DNA of 51,335 nt from Firmicutes bacterium UBA5774 (GTDB lineage Bacteria; Bacillota; Clostridia; Peptostreptococcales; Anaerovoracaceae): assembly GCA_002418625.1 (NCBI GenBank), contig DIEM01000032.1, forward strand, positions 298-51,632, given 5' to 3'. Below the pieces are notes generated by a model. The model did not search any database and was not told the origin of the DNA. It saw only the letters and a program-made list of their open reading frames with translations. A program made the translations under genes and the position numbers. Positions 8,993-17,724 of the stretch are shown here, one piece after another (position 1 is the first letter of the stretch; each line of letters starts with the position of its first letter).

Positions 8993-9436
8993 TTATTTAC
9001 CGGCGTGATCCTCTGCACGTTTCCAAACGAGAACTGCGCTATTGGCCGGAGAGGTTATCGTGATCGTATCGCCTTCCAGCCTCACATGGCGTTCCTGAGC
9101 CTGGCCGAGCCAGGTAGGGTTCATGCTGACTTCCATATGGTGGATCAGGGTTCCGGCTTCTTCATGCACTTCATATTGACCGGCATATGCCATGTATCCT
9201 TTTGCCGCCTGTGCCATTTCCTCGATCGTGCCTGTATGGAGCCGGCCGCTCTTATAAGCGGGGCGGCCGGATGACATCATATGGGCGGATACATATCCGT
9301 CCGGGGTATATGTCAGGAAGCCTGTGGCATCGTCTCCCATCGGATAAAATTTCGCCCCGTCGTTCGTTTTATCCGGTATGTAATATTCTATAAGTTTCCA
9401 GGCTCCAACCAATGCATCTCGCAAACCTTTGGGCAT
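8993..9436 (-). CDS. Lipocalin-like domain protein
   Basis: A 147-residue minus-strand gene behind GGAGGTCACAG. It opens with LVGAWKLIEYYI and contains GFLTYTPDGYVSAHMM and a late VRLEGDTITITS strand pair, the usual pattern of the Lipocalin_5-type single-domain family of small beta-barrels. The family often binds hydrophobic ligands or is of unknown role. There is no signal peptide, so it is cytoplasmic. The 173 bases between its stop and the gene at 8346-8819 hold only a short minus-strand frame (8806-9018) that I could not support. Confidence 0.85.
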   Translation of the reverse strand: MPKGLRDALVGAWKLIEYYIPDKTNDGAKFYPMGDDATGFLTYTPDGYVSAHMMSSGRPAYKSGRLHTGTIEEMAQAAKGYMAYAGQYEVHEEAGTLIHHMEVSMNPTWLGQAQERHVRLEGDTITITSPANSAVLVWKRAEDHAGK

Positions 9437-9476
9437 ATCTGTGACCTCCGTGTTTCATAAATTTTCCGTTGCGACT

Positions 9477-9505
9477 ATTATAGCATTAAAAATATTTTCT
9501 GACAT
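9477..9505 (-). promoter_or_regulatory. Promoter of the lipocalin-like gene
   Basis: On the minus strand, ATGTCA (9505-9500) and a perfect TATAAT (9482-9477) are separated by 17 bases, about 40 bases upstream of the lipocalin-like start. Confidence 0.55.
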
Positions 9506-9534
9506 TCCACTTGAACTAATTTATTATAAACTGT

Positions 9535-9547
9535 CGACCGGCGGTCG
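9535..9547. promoter_or_regulatory. Palindromic operator-like site in the 9437-9785 intergenic region
   Basis: CGACCG-G-CGGTCG is a perfect 13-base palindrome, like operators of TetR-family repressors. It lies between the minus-strand lipocalin-like gene and the plus-strand ABC exporter operon. The 349-base gap holds no intact gene; a short stretch from 9566 may be a relic of a tetR gene (see findings). Confidence 0.4.
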
Positions 9548-9714
9548 GTGGAAATGGAGCCGGTTATGAAGACGGTCAAGGAAGGTGAAATATGAAGACG
9601 GGAGATTCTGGTCGCATCGCGGTAATTTTCGGATGGGGCAGACCGTGAAAGAGAACTCGATGTTTGGCTGAAAGGATTTCGCGTGACTGCAGGCGGATGA
9701 TATGGTTATTCGCG

Positions 9715-9742
9715 TTGAAAAGTGTTAAAATTAAGCCATAAT
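9715..9742 (+). promoter_or_regulatory. Possible promoter of the ABC exporter operon
   Basis: TTGAAA at 9715-9720 and CATAAT at 9737-9742 are separated by 16 bases, 43 bases before the ATPase start. Confidence 0.4.
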
Positions 9743-9785
9743 CAGGGTAATACTCAATCATATAGTTCTTGGAAAGGAATGCGCC

Positions 9786-10697
9786 ATGGAGACCGTTCTG
9801 GAACTTAAAGGCGTTACAAAAGCCATCAAGGGCAAGATGATCATCGATGATATCGACTTTACTGTTAAGAAGGGGCAGATATACGGTTTTCTGGGCCCGA
9901 ACGGCGCCGGAAAAACGATGACTTTGCGTATGATCGTGGGATTGATCTGCCCAACGAAGGGTGAAATAAAGATTTGCGGCCACAGCGTCACCGGAGCATT
10001 TGTCCAGGCGATGGAAAAAATCGGCTGTATCATAGAAACTCCGCAGTTTTATGAATATATGTCAGGATATGACAATCTGGATTTCCTCAGCCGCATGGAG
10101 CCCGGAACAGACGCTGATGATATTGCCGATGCGGTGAAACGGGTAGGTATGGATCATCGGATACACGATAAAGTGCATACCTATTCTTTGGGAATGAAAC
10201 AGCGTTTGGGAATTGCCCAGGCTATCATGAAAAAGCCAAGCCTGCTGATATTGGACGAGCCTGTCAACGGCCTTGATCCCGCAGGGATCAAGGAATTCAG
10301 GGAACTTGTGAAATCCCTCGCATTGGAGTCGGGGATGACGCTGCTGATATCCAGTCATCTCCTTTCAGAAATCCAGCTGATGTGCGATGAGGCGGCCATC
10401 ATCCTGCATGGGAGGATCATCAAGATCTTGAAGGTGGAGTCGTTGAAACGGTATCAGGTAGCCACATGGAATTTGATGGATGTCGCAAAGGCTGTCGATC
10501 TTTTGAAGAATCAATTTAATATCGTACCAGTGGATCATACCGCTCATTCCCTGAGCGCGGTCGTAGATGACGATCTGCTTCCCGCTATTAATGCAGTCCT
10601 GGCGAAAGCCGATGTGGGAATCATTCATGTATGCCGGCAGAATAAATCCCTGGAGGATCTATTCATGGAGCTTACGGGAGGTGAAACCATTGGGTAG
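9786..10697 (+). CDS. ABC-2 exporter ATP-binding protein (BcrA-like)
   Basis: A 303-residue protein behind GGAAAGGAAT. The nucleotide-binding domain spans residues 1-215 with Walker A GPNGAGKT, the signature YSLGMKQRLGIAQAI, Walker B LLILDEPVNGLDP and the switch His in ISSHLL. The C-terminal 85 residues form the extension typical of bacitracin/lantibiotic-type exporters. It couples ATP hydrolysis to the permease encoded next, whose start overlaps its last codons. The likely substrate is a peptide antibiotic or lipid; the sequence does not decide this. Confidence 0.93.
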   Translation: METVLELKGVTKAIKGKMIIDDIDFTVKKGQIYGFLGPNGAGKTMTLRMIVGLICPTKGEIKICGHSVTGAFVQAMEKIGCIIETPQFYEYMSGYDNLDFLSRMEPGTDADDIADAVKRVGMDHRIHDKVHTYSLGMKQRLGIAQAIMKKPSLLILDEPVNGLDPAGIKEFRELVKSLALESGMTLLISSHLLSEIQLMCDEAAIILHGRIIKILKVESLKRYQVATWNLMDVAKAVDLLKNQFNIVPVDHTAHSLSAVVDDDLLPAINAVLAKADVGIIHVCRQNKSLEDLFMELTGGETIG

Positions 10698-11694
10698 ACT
10701 CGTTGAAAACGAAGTCTTGAAGGTGCTTCTCAAAAAAAGGATGCATGTAATTGTCGGCATACTCATGATCTTGATATCGCTTTTTGCCTATGGAGAGCAA
10801 TACACTCTCGAAAGGACACAGGAACGTGTTGCCGAGCAGATGGGATTGGAAAGCTCGGAAGATTGGCAGAACGTGATCCGGCAGCAGCTGGCAGACTTGG
10901 AAAGGCGCATGGAAAGCCCTTATATCCCGGAGGAAGGAAAGGCCTCGCTTCGTGTCCGGTCCGAGCAATTGGAGTTTTATCTGGACAAGGGCATCGATCC
11001 TTTGAATTCGACATCGGCAAGGTTCATGGGGCGGTTTATGGAGCAATCCGTGTTCTTGTTTCTTCCGCTTCTGATCATCCTGCTGGCCGCCGATATGGTC
11101 TCGGGGGAAATGAACACAGGCACCATCAAGCTTTTACTGACGCGGCCTGTCCCCAGATGGAAAATAATGCTCAGCAAGCTTCTGGCTCTGCAAATATTGG
11201 AAATGCTGGTCATCTTAGCCATGGGCCTGATTGCGTTCCTGGTTTCGATGGCCGTTTTCCGTTATGTGGGCTTCACTGAGCCGGTCGTCACAGGCTTTCG
11301 CCTGATTGGCGACCGTATCGATACATCCGGTGTCCGAACGATCCCCCAATGGCAGTATCTTTTAATGGTCTATGCAATAGGCTATTATGTGGCTTCGGTC
11401 ATAGGATGCCTTTCTCTGATGGTGTCGGTCCTGGTCCAAAGCACCGCGGCTTCTATCGGCATCATGATGTCAGCGCTCATTGGCGGCACGTTCCTGAGCT
11501 ATTTCATAGCCGATTGGGAAATCACCAGATATTTGTTCACGGTCAATCTCAATCTGGTATCATATATCACCGGCAGTTTCCAGGTCATCGAAGGTCTGGA
11601 TATGGTTTTTTCAACGCTGGTGATGCTATCCTGGGCAGTCGGCTCTCTGCTTGTCGCATTCGTTGCTTTCAAGCGGAGGGATATTTTTGCATGA
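10690..11694 (+). CDS. ABC-2 type permease
   Basis: The start is a TTG at 10690 behind GGGAGGTGA, overlapping the ATPase gene by eight bases; the frame is open further upstream but that part only mirrors the ATPase gene. The protein has 334 residues: one N-terminal membrane segment (about 16-30), a long extracellular domain rich in charged residues, and five further hydrophobic segments (for example SVFLFLPLLIILLAADMV). The segment GEMNTGTIKLLLTRPVPRWK is the hallmark of the ABC2_membrane family. It forms the channel of the exporter. Confidence 0.9.
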   Translation: MGRLVENEVLKVLLKKRMHVIVGILMILISLFAYGEQYTLERTQERVAEQMGLESSEDWQNVIRQQLADLERRMESPYIPEEGKASLRVRSEQLEFYLDKGIDPLNSTSARFMGRFMEQSVFLFLPLLIILLAADMVSGEMNTGTIKLLLTRPVPRWKIMLSKLLALQILEMLVILAMGLIAFLVSMAVFRYVGFTEPVVTGFRLIGDRIDTSGVRTIPQWQYLLMVYAIGYYVASVIGCLSLMVSVLVQSTAASIGIMMSALIGGTFLSYFIADWEITRYLFTVNLNLVSYITGSFQVIEGLDMVFSTLVMLSWAVGSLLVAFVAFKRRDIFA

Positions 11695-11704
11695 GGAGGC
11701 CGAT

Positions 11705-12502
11705 ATGGGCAGAAAAATACTGTGGTATGGCATAGTCCTCCTTTTTATAATCGGAATTGCCGGTTTTGTCATCGGATTTGGCAATGCGATTTTCATCGGG
11801 GCGGATATCGCCAAACCGCCGGAAACATCTGAACACGCAGAAGAACCTGATAATGGGGCGATTCCTCATGAGGATCATCAGATCGTTGCTTTGGGTGATT
11901 CTCTTGCCAGCGGCACGGGAGACACAACAGGGCAGGGCTTTGCCGGTCGCGTCGCTGAGGCTGTCAGGCAGCAGACAGGCAAATCAGTCGGTTTATATAA
12001 CTTTGCCGTGGAAGGCATGCGCTCCGAAACACTGGCAAGCATGATCGGCAGTCTCGAAGTGAAAGACCATCTGGAAGCCGCCAATTATATTCTGATTTCC
12101 ATCGGCGGAAACGATTTGAAGGATCTTACCGATATTCCCTTCGGTAAACAGGATCAGATTTATACGGAGCAGTTGAGCGCCTACCTGGCACATCTTGAAA
12201 ATGCTTTGCAGGATATCCGTGAAATAAACCAGGAAGGTATGGTCGTTTTCCTCGGATTGTATGATTTGGATTATAGCGACCCGGGTTCCCGCGAAAATGC
12301 ATATGTTCTGGAGTGGAACTACCAGACACAGCTATTGCTGGATAAATATGCGAATACTGTTTTCGTCCCCGCTTATGACTTGTTTCAATTGAATATGGAC
12401 AGGTACATGTTCTTTGACGGGATACATCCCAATGATTCTGGACATGAGGCAATAGCGAAACGAATCATAGACAGTTTGATGCCGGCGGATGGCCTGCGGT
12501 AA
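11705..12502 (+). CDS. Membrane-anchored SGNH/GDSL hydrolase
   Basis: A 265-residue protein. The start at 11705 follows GAGGAGG at 11693-11699 and opens on an N-terminal membrane anchor (residues 5-30). The catalytic domain carries block I IVALGDSLASGTGD (Ser nucleophile), the block III pattern ISIGGNDL, and block V FDGIHPNDSGH (Asp and His). Such enzymes hydrolyse esters on lipids or cell-wall sugars outside the membrane. The ten-base spacing from the exporter permease suggests one operon, so it may act on the same envelope material. Confidence 0.9.
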   Translation: MGRKILWYGIVLLFIIGIAGFVIGFGNAIFIGADIAKPPETSEHAEEPDNGAIPHEDHQIVALGDSLASGTGDTTGQGFAGRVAEAVRQQTGKSVGLYNFAVEGMRSETLASMIGSLEVKDHLEAANYILISIGGNDLKDLTDIPFGKQDQIYTEQLSAYLAHLENALQDIREINQEGMVVFLGLYDLDYSDPGSRENAYVLEWNYQTQLLLDKYANTVFVPAYDLFQLNMDRYMFFDGIHPNDSGHEAIAKRIIDSLMPADGLR

Positions 12503-12643
12503 TTCGAAATAGTTGAAACACCGTGTATAATTAAAAAAATGTTATATCCGATTCAGGAGCATATTGGTATAATTTAATAAGGCCAAGGACGAATGGCTTG
12601 ATTGGCCAATAGAGAGACATCTATAATGAGGGGGGAGTCAAAC

Positions 12644-13000
12644 TTGAAAAAAGAAGAGCGGGTCCATAGCCATAAAATGCCTGATGGCACCGAATATGCG
12701 CATAGCCATGACCGGGAAAATGAGGAGGAGCATAAACATATCCATCACAACACCCAGGCGGTTTTGAACCGTCTGTCCCGTGCCGCCGGGCATCTGGAAT
12801 CTGTAAAGAGGATGGTGGAGGGCGGGAAGGACTGCAGCGAGGTGCTGATCCAGCTGTCGGCCGTAATAGCGGCCCTCAATAATACCGGTAAAGTGATTCT
12901 AAAAGAGCATATGAACCACTGCATTGTGGATGCGGTGAAATCAGGGGATACCAAAGCGATCGACAATCTGAACAAAGCGATTGATGGCTTTATAAAATAG
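12644..13000 (+). CDS. csoR: CsoR/RcnR-family metal-responsive repressor with His-rich N-terminus
   Basis: The chosen TTG start at 12644 sits seven bases after GGGGGGAG; another in-frame TTG at 12602 has no comparable site. The 118-residue protein has a histidine-rich tail (HSH at 8-10, HSH at 20-22, HKHIHH at 30-35), then the CsoR helical core. The copper-type ligand set is present with exact CsoR spacing: Cys64, His89 and Cys93. It should repress metal-efflux genes and release DNA on metal binding. No copper ATPase or efflux gene lies nearby, so its target is elsewhere. A TATAAT at 12568-12573 and an inverted GGCCAA/TTGGCC pair (12581-12607) precede it. Confidence 0.88.
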   Translation: MKKEERVHSHKMPDGTEYAHSHDRENEEEHKHIHHNTQAVLNRLSRAAGHLESVKRMVEGGKDCSEVLIQLSAVIAALNNTGKVILKEHMNHCIVDAVKSGDTKAIDNLNKAIDGFIK

Positions 13001-13100
13001 GGATGATTTGAAGAGATATGAAAAACGATATCCCCATCCGGGGGATGCGATAAAAAATTGCAAGAAATAGAAAAGTGAATAATCTGATGAAAAAGCCTTT

Positions 13101-13140
13101 AAAATGCGCATTTTTGATTTCTTCAAAAATGCGCATTTTT
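13101..13140. terminator. Perfect 17-bp inverted repeat, bidirectional terminator
   Basis: AAAATGCGCATTTTTGA at 13101-13117 pairs perfectly with 13123-13139, with a five-base loop. A-rich on the left and T-rich on the right, it can terminate in both directions. A smaller ATCCCC/GGGGGAT hairpin lies at about 13031-13047. Confidence 0.8.
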
Positions 13141-13228
13141 ATATCCCCCATGAAGGCTTGTGCCTGCTGCGAGGATATAATATATTTTATAAGCTTGGGA
13201 TTTTATGTATTTTAAGGAGTCATAGGAT

Positions 13229-14047
13229 ATGGAACTGGATCAAATAAGGGCAGCTTGGAAGAACCAAGAGAATAATGATATCAAAGCATGTGTGGAAATA
13301 TGGGACAGCGCTTCCGGAAACTATAAGAGCAAACCTCTACCGGATTGGGAAACAAATGATTTTTTAAAATTGCTGGGTGAGTCGATCGACTCGCTTCAAG
13401 ACAAGACGGTGCTTGATATTGGCTGCGGTGCGGGGGCGTATGCGATCGCGCTGGCGGGTAGGGCTAAAAGTGTGGCAGGGATCGACATTTCGCCTCAAAT
13501 GATCCGATTTGCCAGAGAAAAGGCGAAAGATCGCAATGTGGAAAATGTGGAATTCATATGCGGCGACTGGAATGGATTCGAAATAAAAAAAGAGGGGTAC
13601 GAAAAAAAATTCGATGTCGTCTTTGCGCATATGACTCCGGCTGTCAGCAGCGCTGCCGCTTTCGAAAAACTCATCGCCTGCTCGAAAAAGCACTGCTATT
13701 TCGTCAAGCCAACAAGACGCACGGATCCGGTTCTGGATGAGGTCAAGAAGCTGGCGGGAATCGAGGAAGATTCCGAAAGCATCGACAGGAGCATTGTATA
13801 TGCTTTTGACATCGCATGGCAGCTTGGCTATTGTCCGCACTTTACATACCGCGAAGCAATATGGGAAATGGAGAAATCGCTGGAAGAGGCATATGCATGG
13901 TATATAGGCAGAGTGAAGACATATAAACATATAAATGACAATGAAGCGGAAAAACTTAAAGAATATCTGAAGTCATTGCTTGTTGAAGGTAAGATACATG
14001 AGACGATTGAGACGACGATTGTGACGATGTATTGGGAAGTAACTTGA
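13229..14047 (+). CDS. Class I SAM-dependent methyltransferase
   Basis: A 272-residue protein behind TAAGGAG. The SAM-binding motif I is TVLDIGCGAGAYAIAL (residues about 67-82), motif II VAGIDISPQMI, and the acidic loop FICGDWNG. The N- and C-terminal extensions are not family-diagnostic. It is the first gene of a run with an FmdE-like gene 14 bases downstream and a Fec/Mol-type importer. By context it may modify a metal-binding ligand or cofactor, but the substrate cannot be read from the sequence. Confidence 0.88.
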   Translation: MELDQIRAAWKNQENNDIKACVEIWDSASGNYKSKPLPDWETNDFLKLLGESIDSLQDKTVLDIGCGAGAYAIALAGRAKSVAGIDISPQMIRFAREKAKDRNVENVEFICGDWNGFEIKKEGYEKKFDVVFAHMTPAVSSAAAFEKLIACSKKHCYFVKPTRRTDPVLDEVKKLAGIEEDSESIDRSIVYAFDIAWQLGYCPHFTYREAIWEMEKSLEEAYAWYIGRVKTYKHINDNEAEKLKEYLKSLLVEGKIHETIETTIVTMYWEVT

Positions 14048-14061
14048 AAGGGAAAAATCAG

Positions 14062-14598
14062 ATGGATCAAAAATTATGGGAAGAATGCGTGCTGTTCCAT
14101 GGACATGAATGCCCCGGGCTGGCGATCGGTTATCGTGCCGTTGAGATCGCTAAAGAGATATTGGGAGATGTTTTTTCTCCGCTGTGCGATGAAGAGGTGG
14201 TCTGTGTCTCGGAGAATGATGCCTGCGGTGTGGATGCCGTTCAGTGGCTGACGGGATGCACGGTCGGCAAAGGCAACCTGATTTACAAACCGTCAGGTAA
14301 AATGGCGTTTTCATTCTTTTTGAGAAACAGCGGGAAAAGCATACGCATAGTCTTGAAGCCTGATAGCTCCCCCGTGGAGATGAGCCGTGAGGAAAGACGA
14401 AAATACATACTTGAAGCACCGGCTGAAGACGTATTTTGGGTCAAGAAACCCGAATATGAATTGCCGGAACGGGCAAGAATTTTTGCGAGCGTCATATGTG
14501 AAAAGTGCGGCGAAGCCTCGCCGGAATACAAGATGCATTTTGAAGACGGCAAAAAAGTCTGCTCTGATTGTTTCATCGCATACAGCAGAGGATGGTAG
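14062..14598 (+). CDS. FmdE family protein
   Basis: A 178-residue protein. The start at 14062 follows GAAAGGG and opens directly on the conserved domain. Residues 1-130 carry the FmdE signature LFHGHECPGLAIGYRA and SENDACGVDAVQWLTGCTVGKGNL. The C-terminus has a zinc-ribbon-like pair (CEKCGEA, CSDC). FmdE was named from formylmethanofuran dehydrogenase operons, but in non-methanogens it often accompanies molybdenum/tungsten or metal transport genes. Here it directly precedes an ABC importer with three bases between the genes. Its biochemical role is not established. Confidence 0.88.
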   Translation: MDQKLWEECVLFHGHECPGLAIGYRAVEIAKEILGDVFSPLCDEEVVCVSENDACGVDAVQWLTGCTVGKGNLIYKPSGKMAFSFFLRNSGKSIRIVLKPDSSPVEMSREERRKYILEAPAEDVFWVKKPEYELPERARIFASVICEKCGEASPEYKMHFEDGKKVCSDCFIAYSRGW

Positions 14599-14601
14599 GG
14601 C

Positions 14602-15693
14602 ATGACCGGTATAAAGCCTGAGGTCATAGCGCGCACAGGAGGAATCACATTTTACCGCGCGCATATCAGAAGAAAACAAATGACGCTTTTGGCATTGGTC
14701 CTGCTGGTGGTGCTATTTGTGCTGATTTCTGTCAATGCCGGAGCGGCAAGCATCAATCCCTGGCAAGTATTGCAAACACTGATAGGGGTAAGCGATGAAA
14801 AAGCAGGCATCGTCATTTGGAGGATCAGAATGCCCAGGGTCGTTGCGGCTGTCGTTGCGGGCGCGGGGCTTTCTGTCGCCGGCTGTGTCATGCAAAACAA
14901 CCTGAAAAATCCGCTCGCGTCACCTTCGACGCTTGGAATCGCCAGTGCGGCGACATTTGGAGCGAATCTGGCGATCATTGTATTTGGAGCCGGGACAGCC
15001 ATGAATACGGCGGGCGACGCAGTGGTGATCAACAATCCATATATCGTGACGATTTGCGCTTTTCTTTGCTCGATGAGCGCAACGATGGTCATTCTTGCCC
15101 TGGCTAAATTGAGATCCTTTTCTCCCGAAGCCATCATACTTTCAGGTGTTGCCATAAGCTCCATTTTCGGGGCGGGCACGACCATGATACAGTATTTTGC
15201 CACGGATGTAAAAATTGCGGCGGCTGTGTTCTGGTCTTTTGGAGATCTGGGCCGCGTTTCATGGGATGAGGTCGGGATCCTAAGCATCGTCGTCATGGCT
15301 TCGATCGTTTATTTTTCATTTAGAAGATGGGATTACAATGCATTGGCCAATGGCGAGGAAACTGCGAGGAGTCTGGGCGTCGATACCGGCAGGACCCGCT
15401 TTTGGGGTCTTATGGTATCATCATTGATCACTGCTGTAGCCGTATCGTTTCTTGGAATGATAGGATTTATCGGGCTGATCGGGCCACAGATCATGATACG
15501 CATCGTCGGAGCGGATTACAGGTTTCTGATCCCTGCTTCCGCGCTGATCGGAGCGGTGATCCTCCTTGTTGCCGATACTGCCGCCAGAACATTGATATCG
15601 CCGGTCGTGCTGCCTGTGGGAGCCATTACTTCCCTGCTGGGCGGCCCGATGTTCCTGTATATGCTGATGAGAGGAACGGGAGGGAAAAAATGA
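14602..15693 (+). CDS. FecCD/BtuC-type ABC importer permease
   Basis: A 363-residue integral membrane protein with about ten hydrophobic segments and the FecCD signature (WRIRMPRVVAAVVAGAGLSV, NPLASPSTLGI, FLGMIGFIGLIGPQIMIRIV, LPVGAITSLLGGPMFLYML). It is three bases after fmdE, and its TGA overlaps the ATG of the ATPase gene. The family imports iron-siderophores, heme, cobalamin or, in the MolB branch, molybdate and tungstate. Context favours Mo/W, as discussed in the findings. Confidence 0.94.
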   Translation: MTGIKPEVIARTGGITFYRAHIRRKQMTLLALVLLVVLFVLISVNAGAASINPWQVLQTLIGVSDEKAGIVIWRIRMPRVVAAVVAGAGLSVAGCVMQNNLKNPLASPSTLGIASAATFGANLAIIVFGAGTAMNTAGDAVVINNPYIVTICAFLCSMSATMVILALAKLRSFSPEAIILSGVAISSIFGAGTTMIQYFATDVKIAAAVFWSFGDLGRVSWDEVGILSIVVMASIVYFSFRRWDYNALANGEETARSLGVDTGRTRFWGLMVSSLITAVAVSFLGMIGFIGLIGPQIMIRIVGADYRFLIPASALIGAVILLVADTAARTLISPVVLPVGAITSLLGGPMFLYMLMRGTGGKK

Positions 15694-16442
15694 GTATGAT
15701 CGTGAAGGATGTTTCATTTGCCTATATGAAGCATCAAGTACTGAAAGAGGTCTCCTTTCAAGTGGAAAGGGGCGACTGCGTAGCTGTTTTGGGAACAAAC
15801 GGCGTCGGAAAATCCACGCTGCTCAAATGCTTGAATCAGGTCATCAAGGCGCAGTATGGCGATATAAGCATTGATAAAAAAGCCGTCAGGGATTTATCCG
15901 GCGACGAGCTTGCCCAGGTCATCGGATATGTGCCCCAAAATGGCTCCTTCTCAGATAGCACGGTCTTCGACGCGGTCCTTCTCGGCAGGAAGCCATACAT
16001 TAAATGGGATGCGACACAGGAGGATCTGGAAATAACGGAAAATGTCGTGAGATCTTTGTCGCTGGAGGATTTCGCACTGCGAAAGGTCAATCAATTGAGC
16101 GGGGGGGAGATGCAGAAGGTCGCCATCGCACGCGCCCTTGCCCAGCAGCCGATGCTCCTGCTGTTCGATGAGCCGACGAGCAATCTGGACCTTAGAAATC
16201 AATTGGAGGTCATCCAGATCATCAAGGATATTGTCAGGGAGAGACAGATCTCTGCGATCGTTACCATGCATGATTTGAATTTGGCATTAAGATTTGCCGA
16301 TAAATTCATGTTGATGAAGGATGGGAAAATTTTTGCAATGGGCGGCTCGGAGATCATAACGCCTGAAAACATTCTAGAGGTTTACGGTGTTCATGTGGCT
16401 ATAGAAAATTTCAATGGCTATCATGTCGTGATCCCGCACTAG
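15690..16442 (+). CDS. ABC importer ATP-binding protein (FecE/FepC-like)
   Basis: A 250-residue protein starting at an ATG that overlaps the permease stop, behind GGGAGGG. It has Walker A GTNGVGKST, the Q-loop YVPQNG, the signature QLSGGEMQKVAIARAL, Walker B LLLFDEPTSNLDL and the switch His in TMHDLNLAL. It is the energising subunit of the importer formed with the permease encoded upstream and the binding protein encoded downstream. Confidence 0.94.
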   Translation: MSMIVKDVSFAYMKHQVLKEVSFQVERGDCVAVLGTNGVGKSTLLKCLNQVIKAQYGDISIDKKAVRDLSGDELAQVIGYVPQNGSFSDSTVFDAVLLGRKPYIKWDATQEDLEITENVVRSLSLEDFALRKVNQLSGGEMQKVAIARALAQQPMLLLFDEPTSNLDLRNQLEVIQIIKDIVRERQISAIVTMHDLNLALRFADKFMLMKDGKIFAMGGSEIITPENILEVYGVHVAIENFNGYHVVIPH

Positions 16443-16494
16443 GAATATTGACCAAGTAATAATAAAAAACAAGCTGGAGAGGAAAAGCGGAAAA

Positions 16495-17589
16495 ATGAAA
16501 ACAAGAAGATTAATCTTATTGATTGCTGCCATGAGTCTTTTTTGTCTGCCCATGTTCGGCTGCGGAAGCGATGCTGTCATTGGAGCTTCGGCGGTTACGG
16601 ATTCGCTTGGGCGTCAGGTTGATGTGCCTGAAGGAGCGGAGACGTTCGTGTGTATCGGTCCGGGGTGCCTGAGGCTGTATTGTTATGCAGCAGACACATC
16701 AAAGCTTGTCGGTGTCGAAGATATCGAAAAGGATGGCGTCGGGCGTCCGTATTTGATGGCTTGCCCTGAGCTGCTCGACTTGGATGTCATAGGGGCTGGA
16801 GGTCCCAACAACGCCCCTGACGCCGAGAAGCTGCTTGTGGCCGGACCTGATGTGATATTCACGACTTACAATTCCGATGCTTCGGCCGCCGATGAGCTTC
16901 AGCAAAAAACAGGGATCCCGGTCGTTGTTCTGAGTTATGGAGCCACAGCGGTGTTCGATCCGGAGGTCGAAAAATCGATCAAAATTATCGCAGGGGTCAC
17001 CGGCAATGAAAAACGCGCTGATGAGGTGATCGCTTATTTGAATGAATTGAAGGCGGATCTGGAAAGTCGCACTGCGGATATCGATAGTGCTGATAAACCG
17101 TCGGTCTATATCGGCGCTCAATCGATGAGAGGAGCACATGGCATTGAAAGCACGAGTGGCAACTTTTCGCTGTTCAATGCCATTGGCGCGAAAAATGTTG
17201 TAGATGAGGCGGGAATTGGTGAATATGTAATGCTGGACAAAGAAGCGCTCCTTGAAATGGATCCCGAGATCATTTTCATTGATGCGGGCGGGTTTTCGCT
17301 GGTAATGGACGATTATAAGACAAATCCAATCTATTATCAGAGCCTTCGGGCTGTCAAGAGCGGCAAACTCTTTCTGGAGCTCCCTTATAACAATTATTCC
17401 ACAAACATCGAGATTGCCATCGCCGATGCTTACTACATGGGTTCGATCCTGTATCCCGAACAATTTTCAGATGTTGACCCGGCTGCAAAATTTGATGAAA
17501 TTACAAATGTGCTTTTAGGAGCCGATTTGTATGAGGAAACAGCAGAGGATTATTTTGGCGGATTCCAACAGGCCACGCTCGATAAGTGA
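16495..17589 (+). CDS. Periplasmic-binding-type lipoprotein of the Fec/Mol importer
   Basis: A 364-residue protein behind GAGAGGAAAAG. It has a signal peptide with a lipobox ending at Cys23 (PMFGC), so it is anchored to the outer face of the membrane. The TroA/FecB-like fold shows as TDSLGRQVDVPE, APDAEKLLVAGPDVIFTT, a rigid linking helix, and MDPEIIFIDAGG. It delivers the substrate to the FecCD-type permease. It lacks clear iron-siderophore markers, and the neighbouring FmdE, Moco riboswitch and modABC suggest an oxyanion or its chelate. Confidence 0.88.
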   Translation: MKTRRLILLIAAMSLFCLPMFGCGSDAVIGASAVTDSLGRQVDVPEGAETFVCIGPGCLRLYCYAADTSKLVGVEDIEKDGVGRPYLMACPELLDLDVIGAGGPNNAPDAEKLLVAGPDVIFTTYNSDASAADELQQKTGIPVVVLSYGATAVFDPEVEKSIKIIAGVTGNEKRADEVIAYLNELKADLESRTADIDSADKPSVYIGAQSMRGAHGIESTSGNFSLFNAIGAKNVVDEAGIGEYVMLDKEALLEMDPEIIFIDAGGFSLVMDDYKTNPIYYQSLRAVKSGKLFLELPYNNYSTNIEIAIADAYYMGSILYPEQFSDVDPAAKFDEITNVLLGADLYEETAEDYFGGFQQATLDK

Positions 17590-17659
17590 ATGACGTTCAC
17601 GATTCTTATGGAAATGGTGCGGTAATTTATCGGAGGCTGATATTGGAGCGAAACGATTG

Positions 17660-17688
17660 TTGACATATGTTAAAAAAAGATGTATAAT
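17660..17688 (+). promoter_or_regulatory. Consensus promoter of the riboswitch-modABC operon
   Basis: A perfect TTGACA at 17660-17665 and a perfect TATAAT at 17683-17688 with 17-base spacing. It gives a leader of about 260 bases before modA, which contains the riboswitch candidate and a hairpin. Confidence 0.9.
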
Positions 17689-17724
17689 AAAAAAAGTTCG
17701 GTTTATGTTGAAAAATATTAATAT

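Noticed and set aside
8806..9018. A 70-codon minus-strand open frame downstream of the lipocalin-like gene.
   Set aside because: No ribosome binding site, no recognisable family, and it overlaps both neighbours; it may be chance or a relic.
9576..9983. A 135-codon minus-strand frame across the start of the ABC exporter ATPase gene.
   Set aside because: It is antisense to a clear ATPase coding sequence and has no ribosome binding site or known domain.
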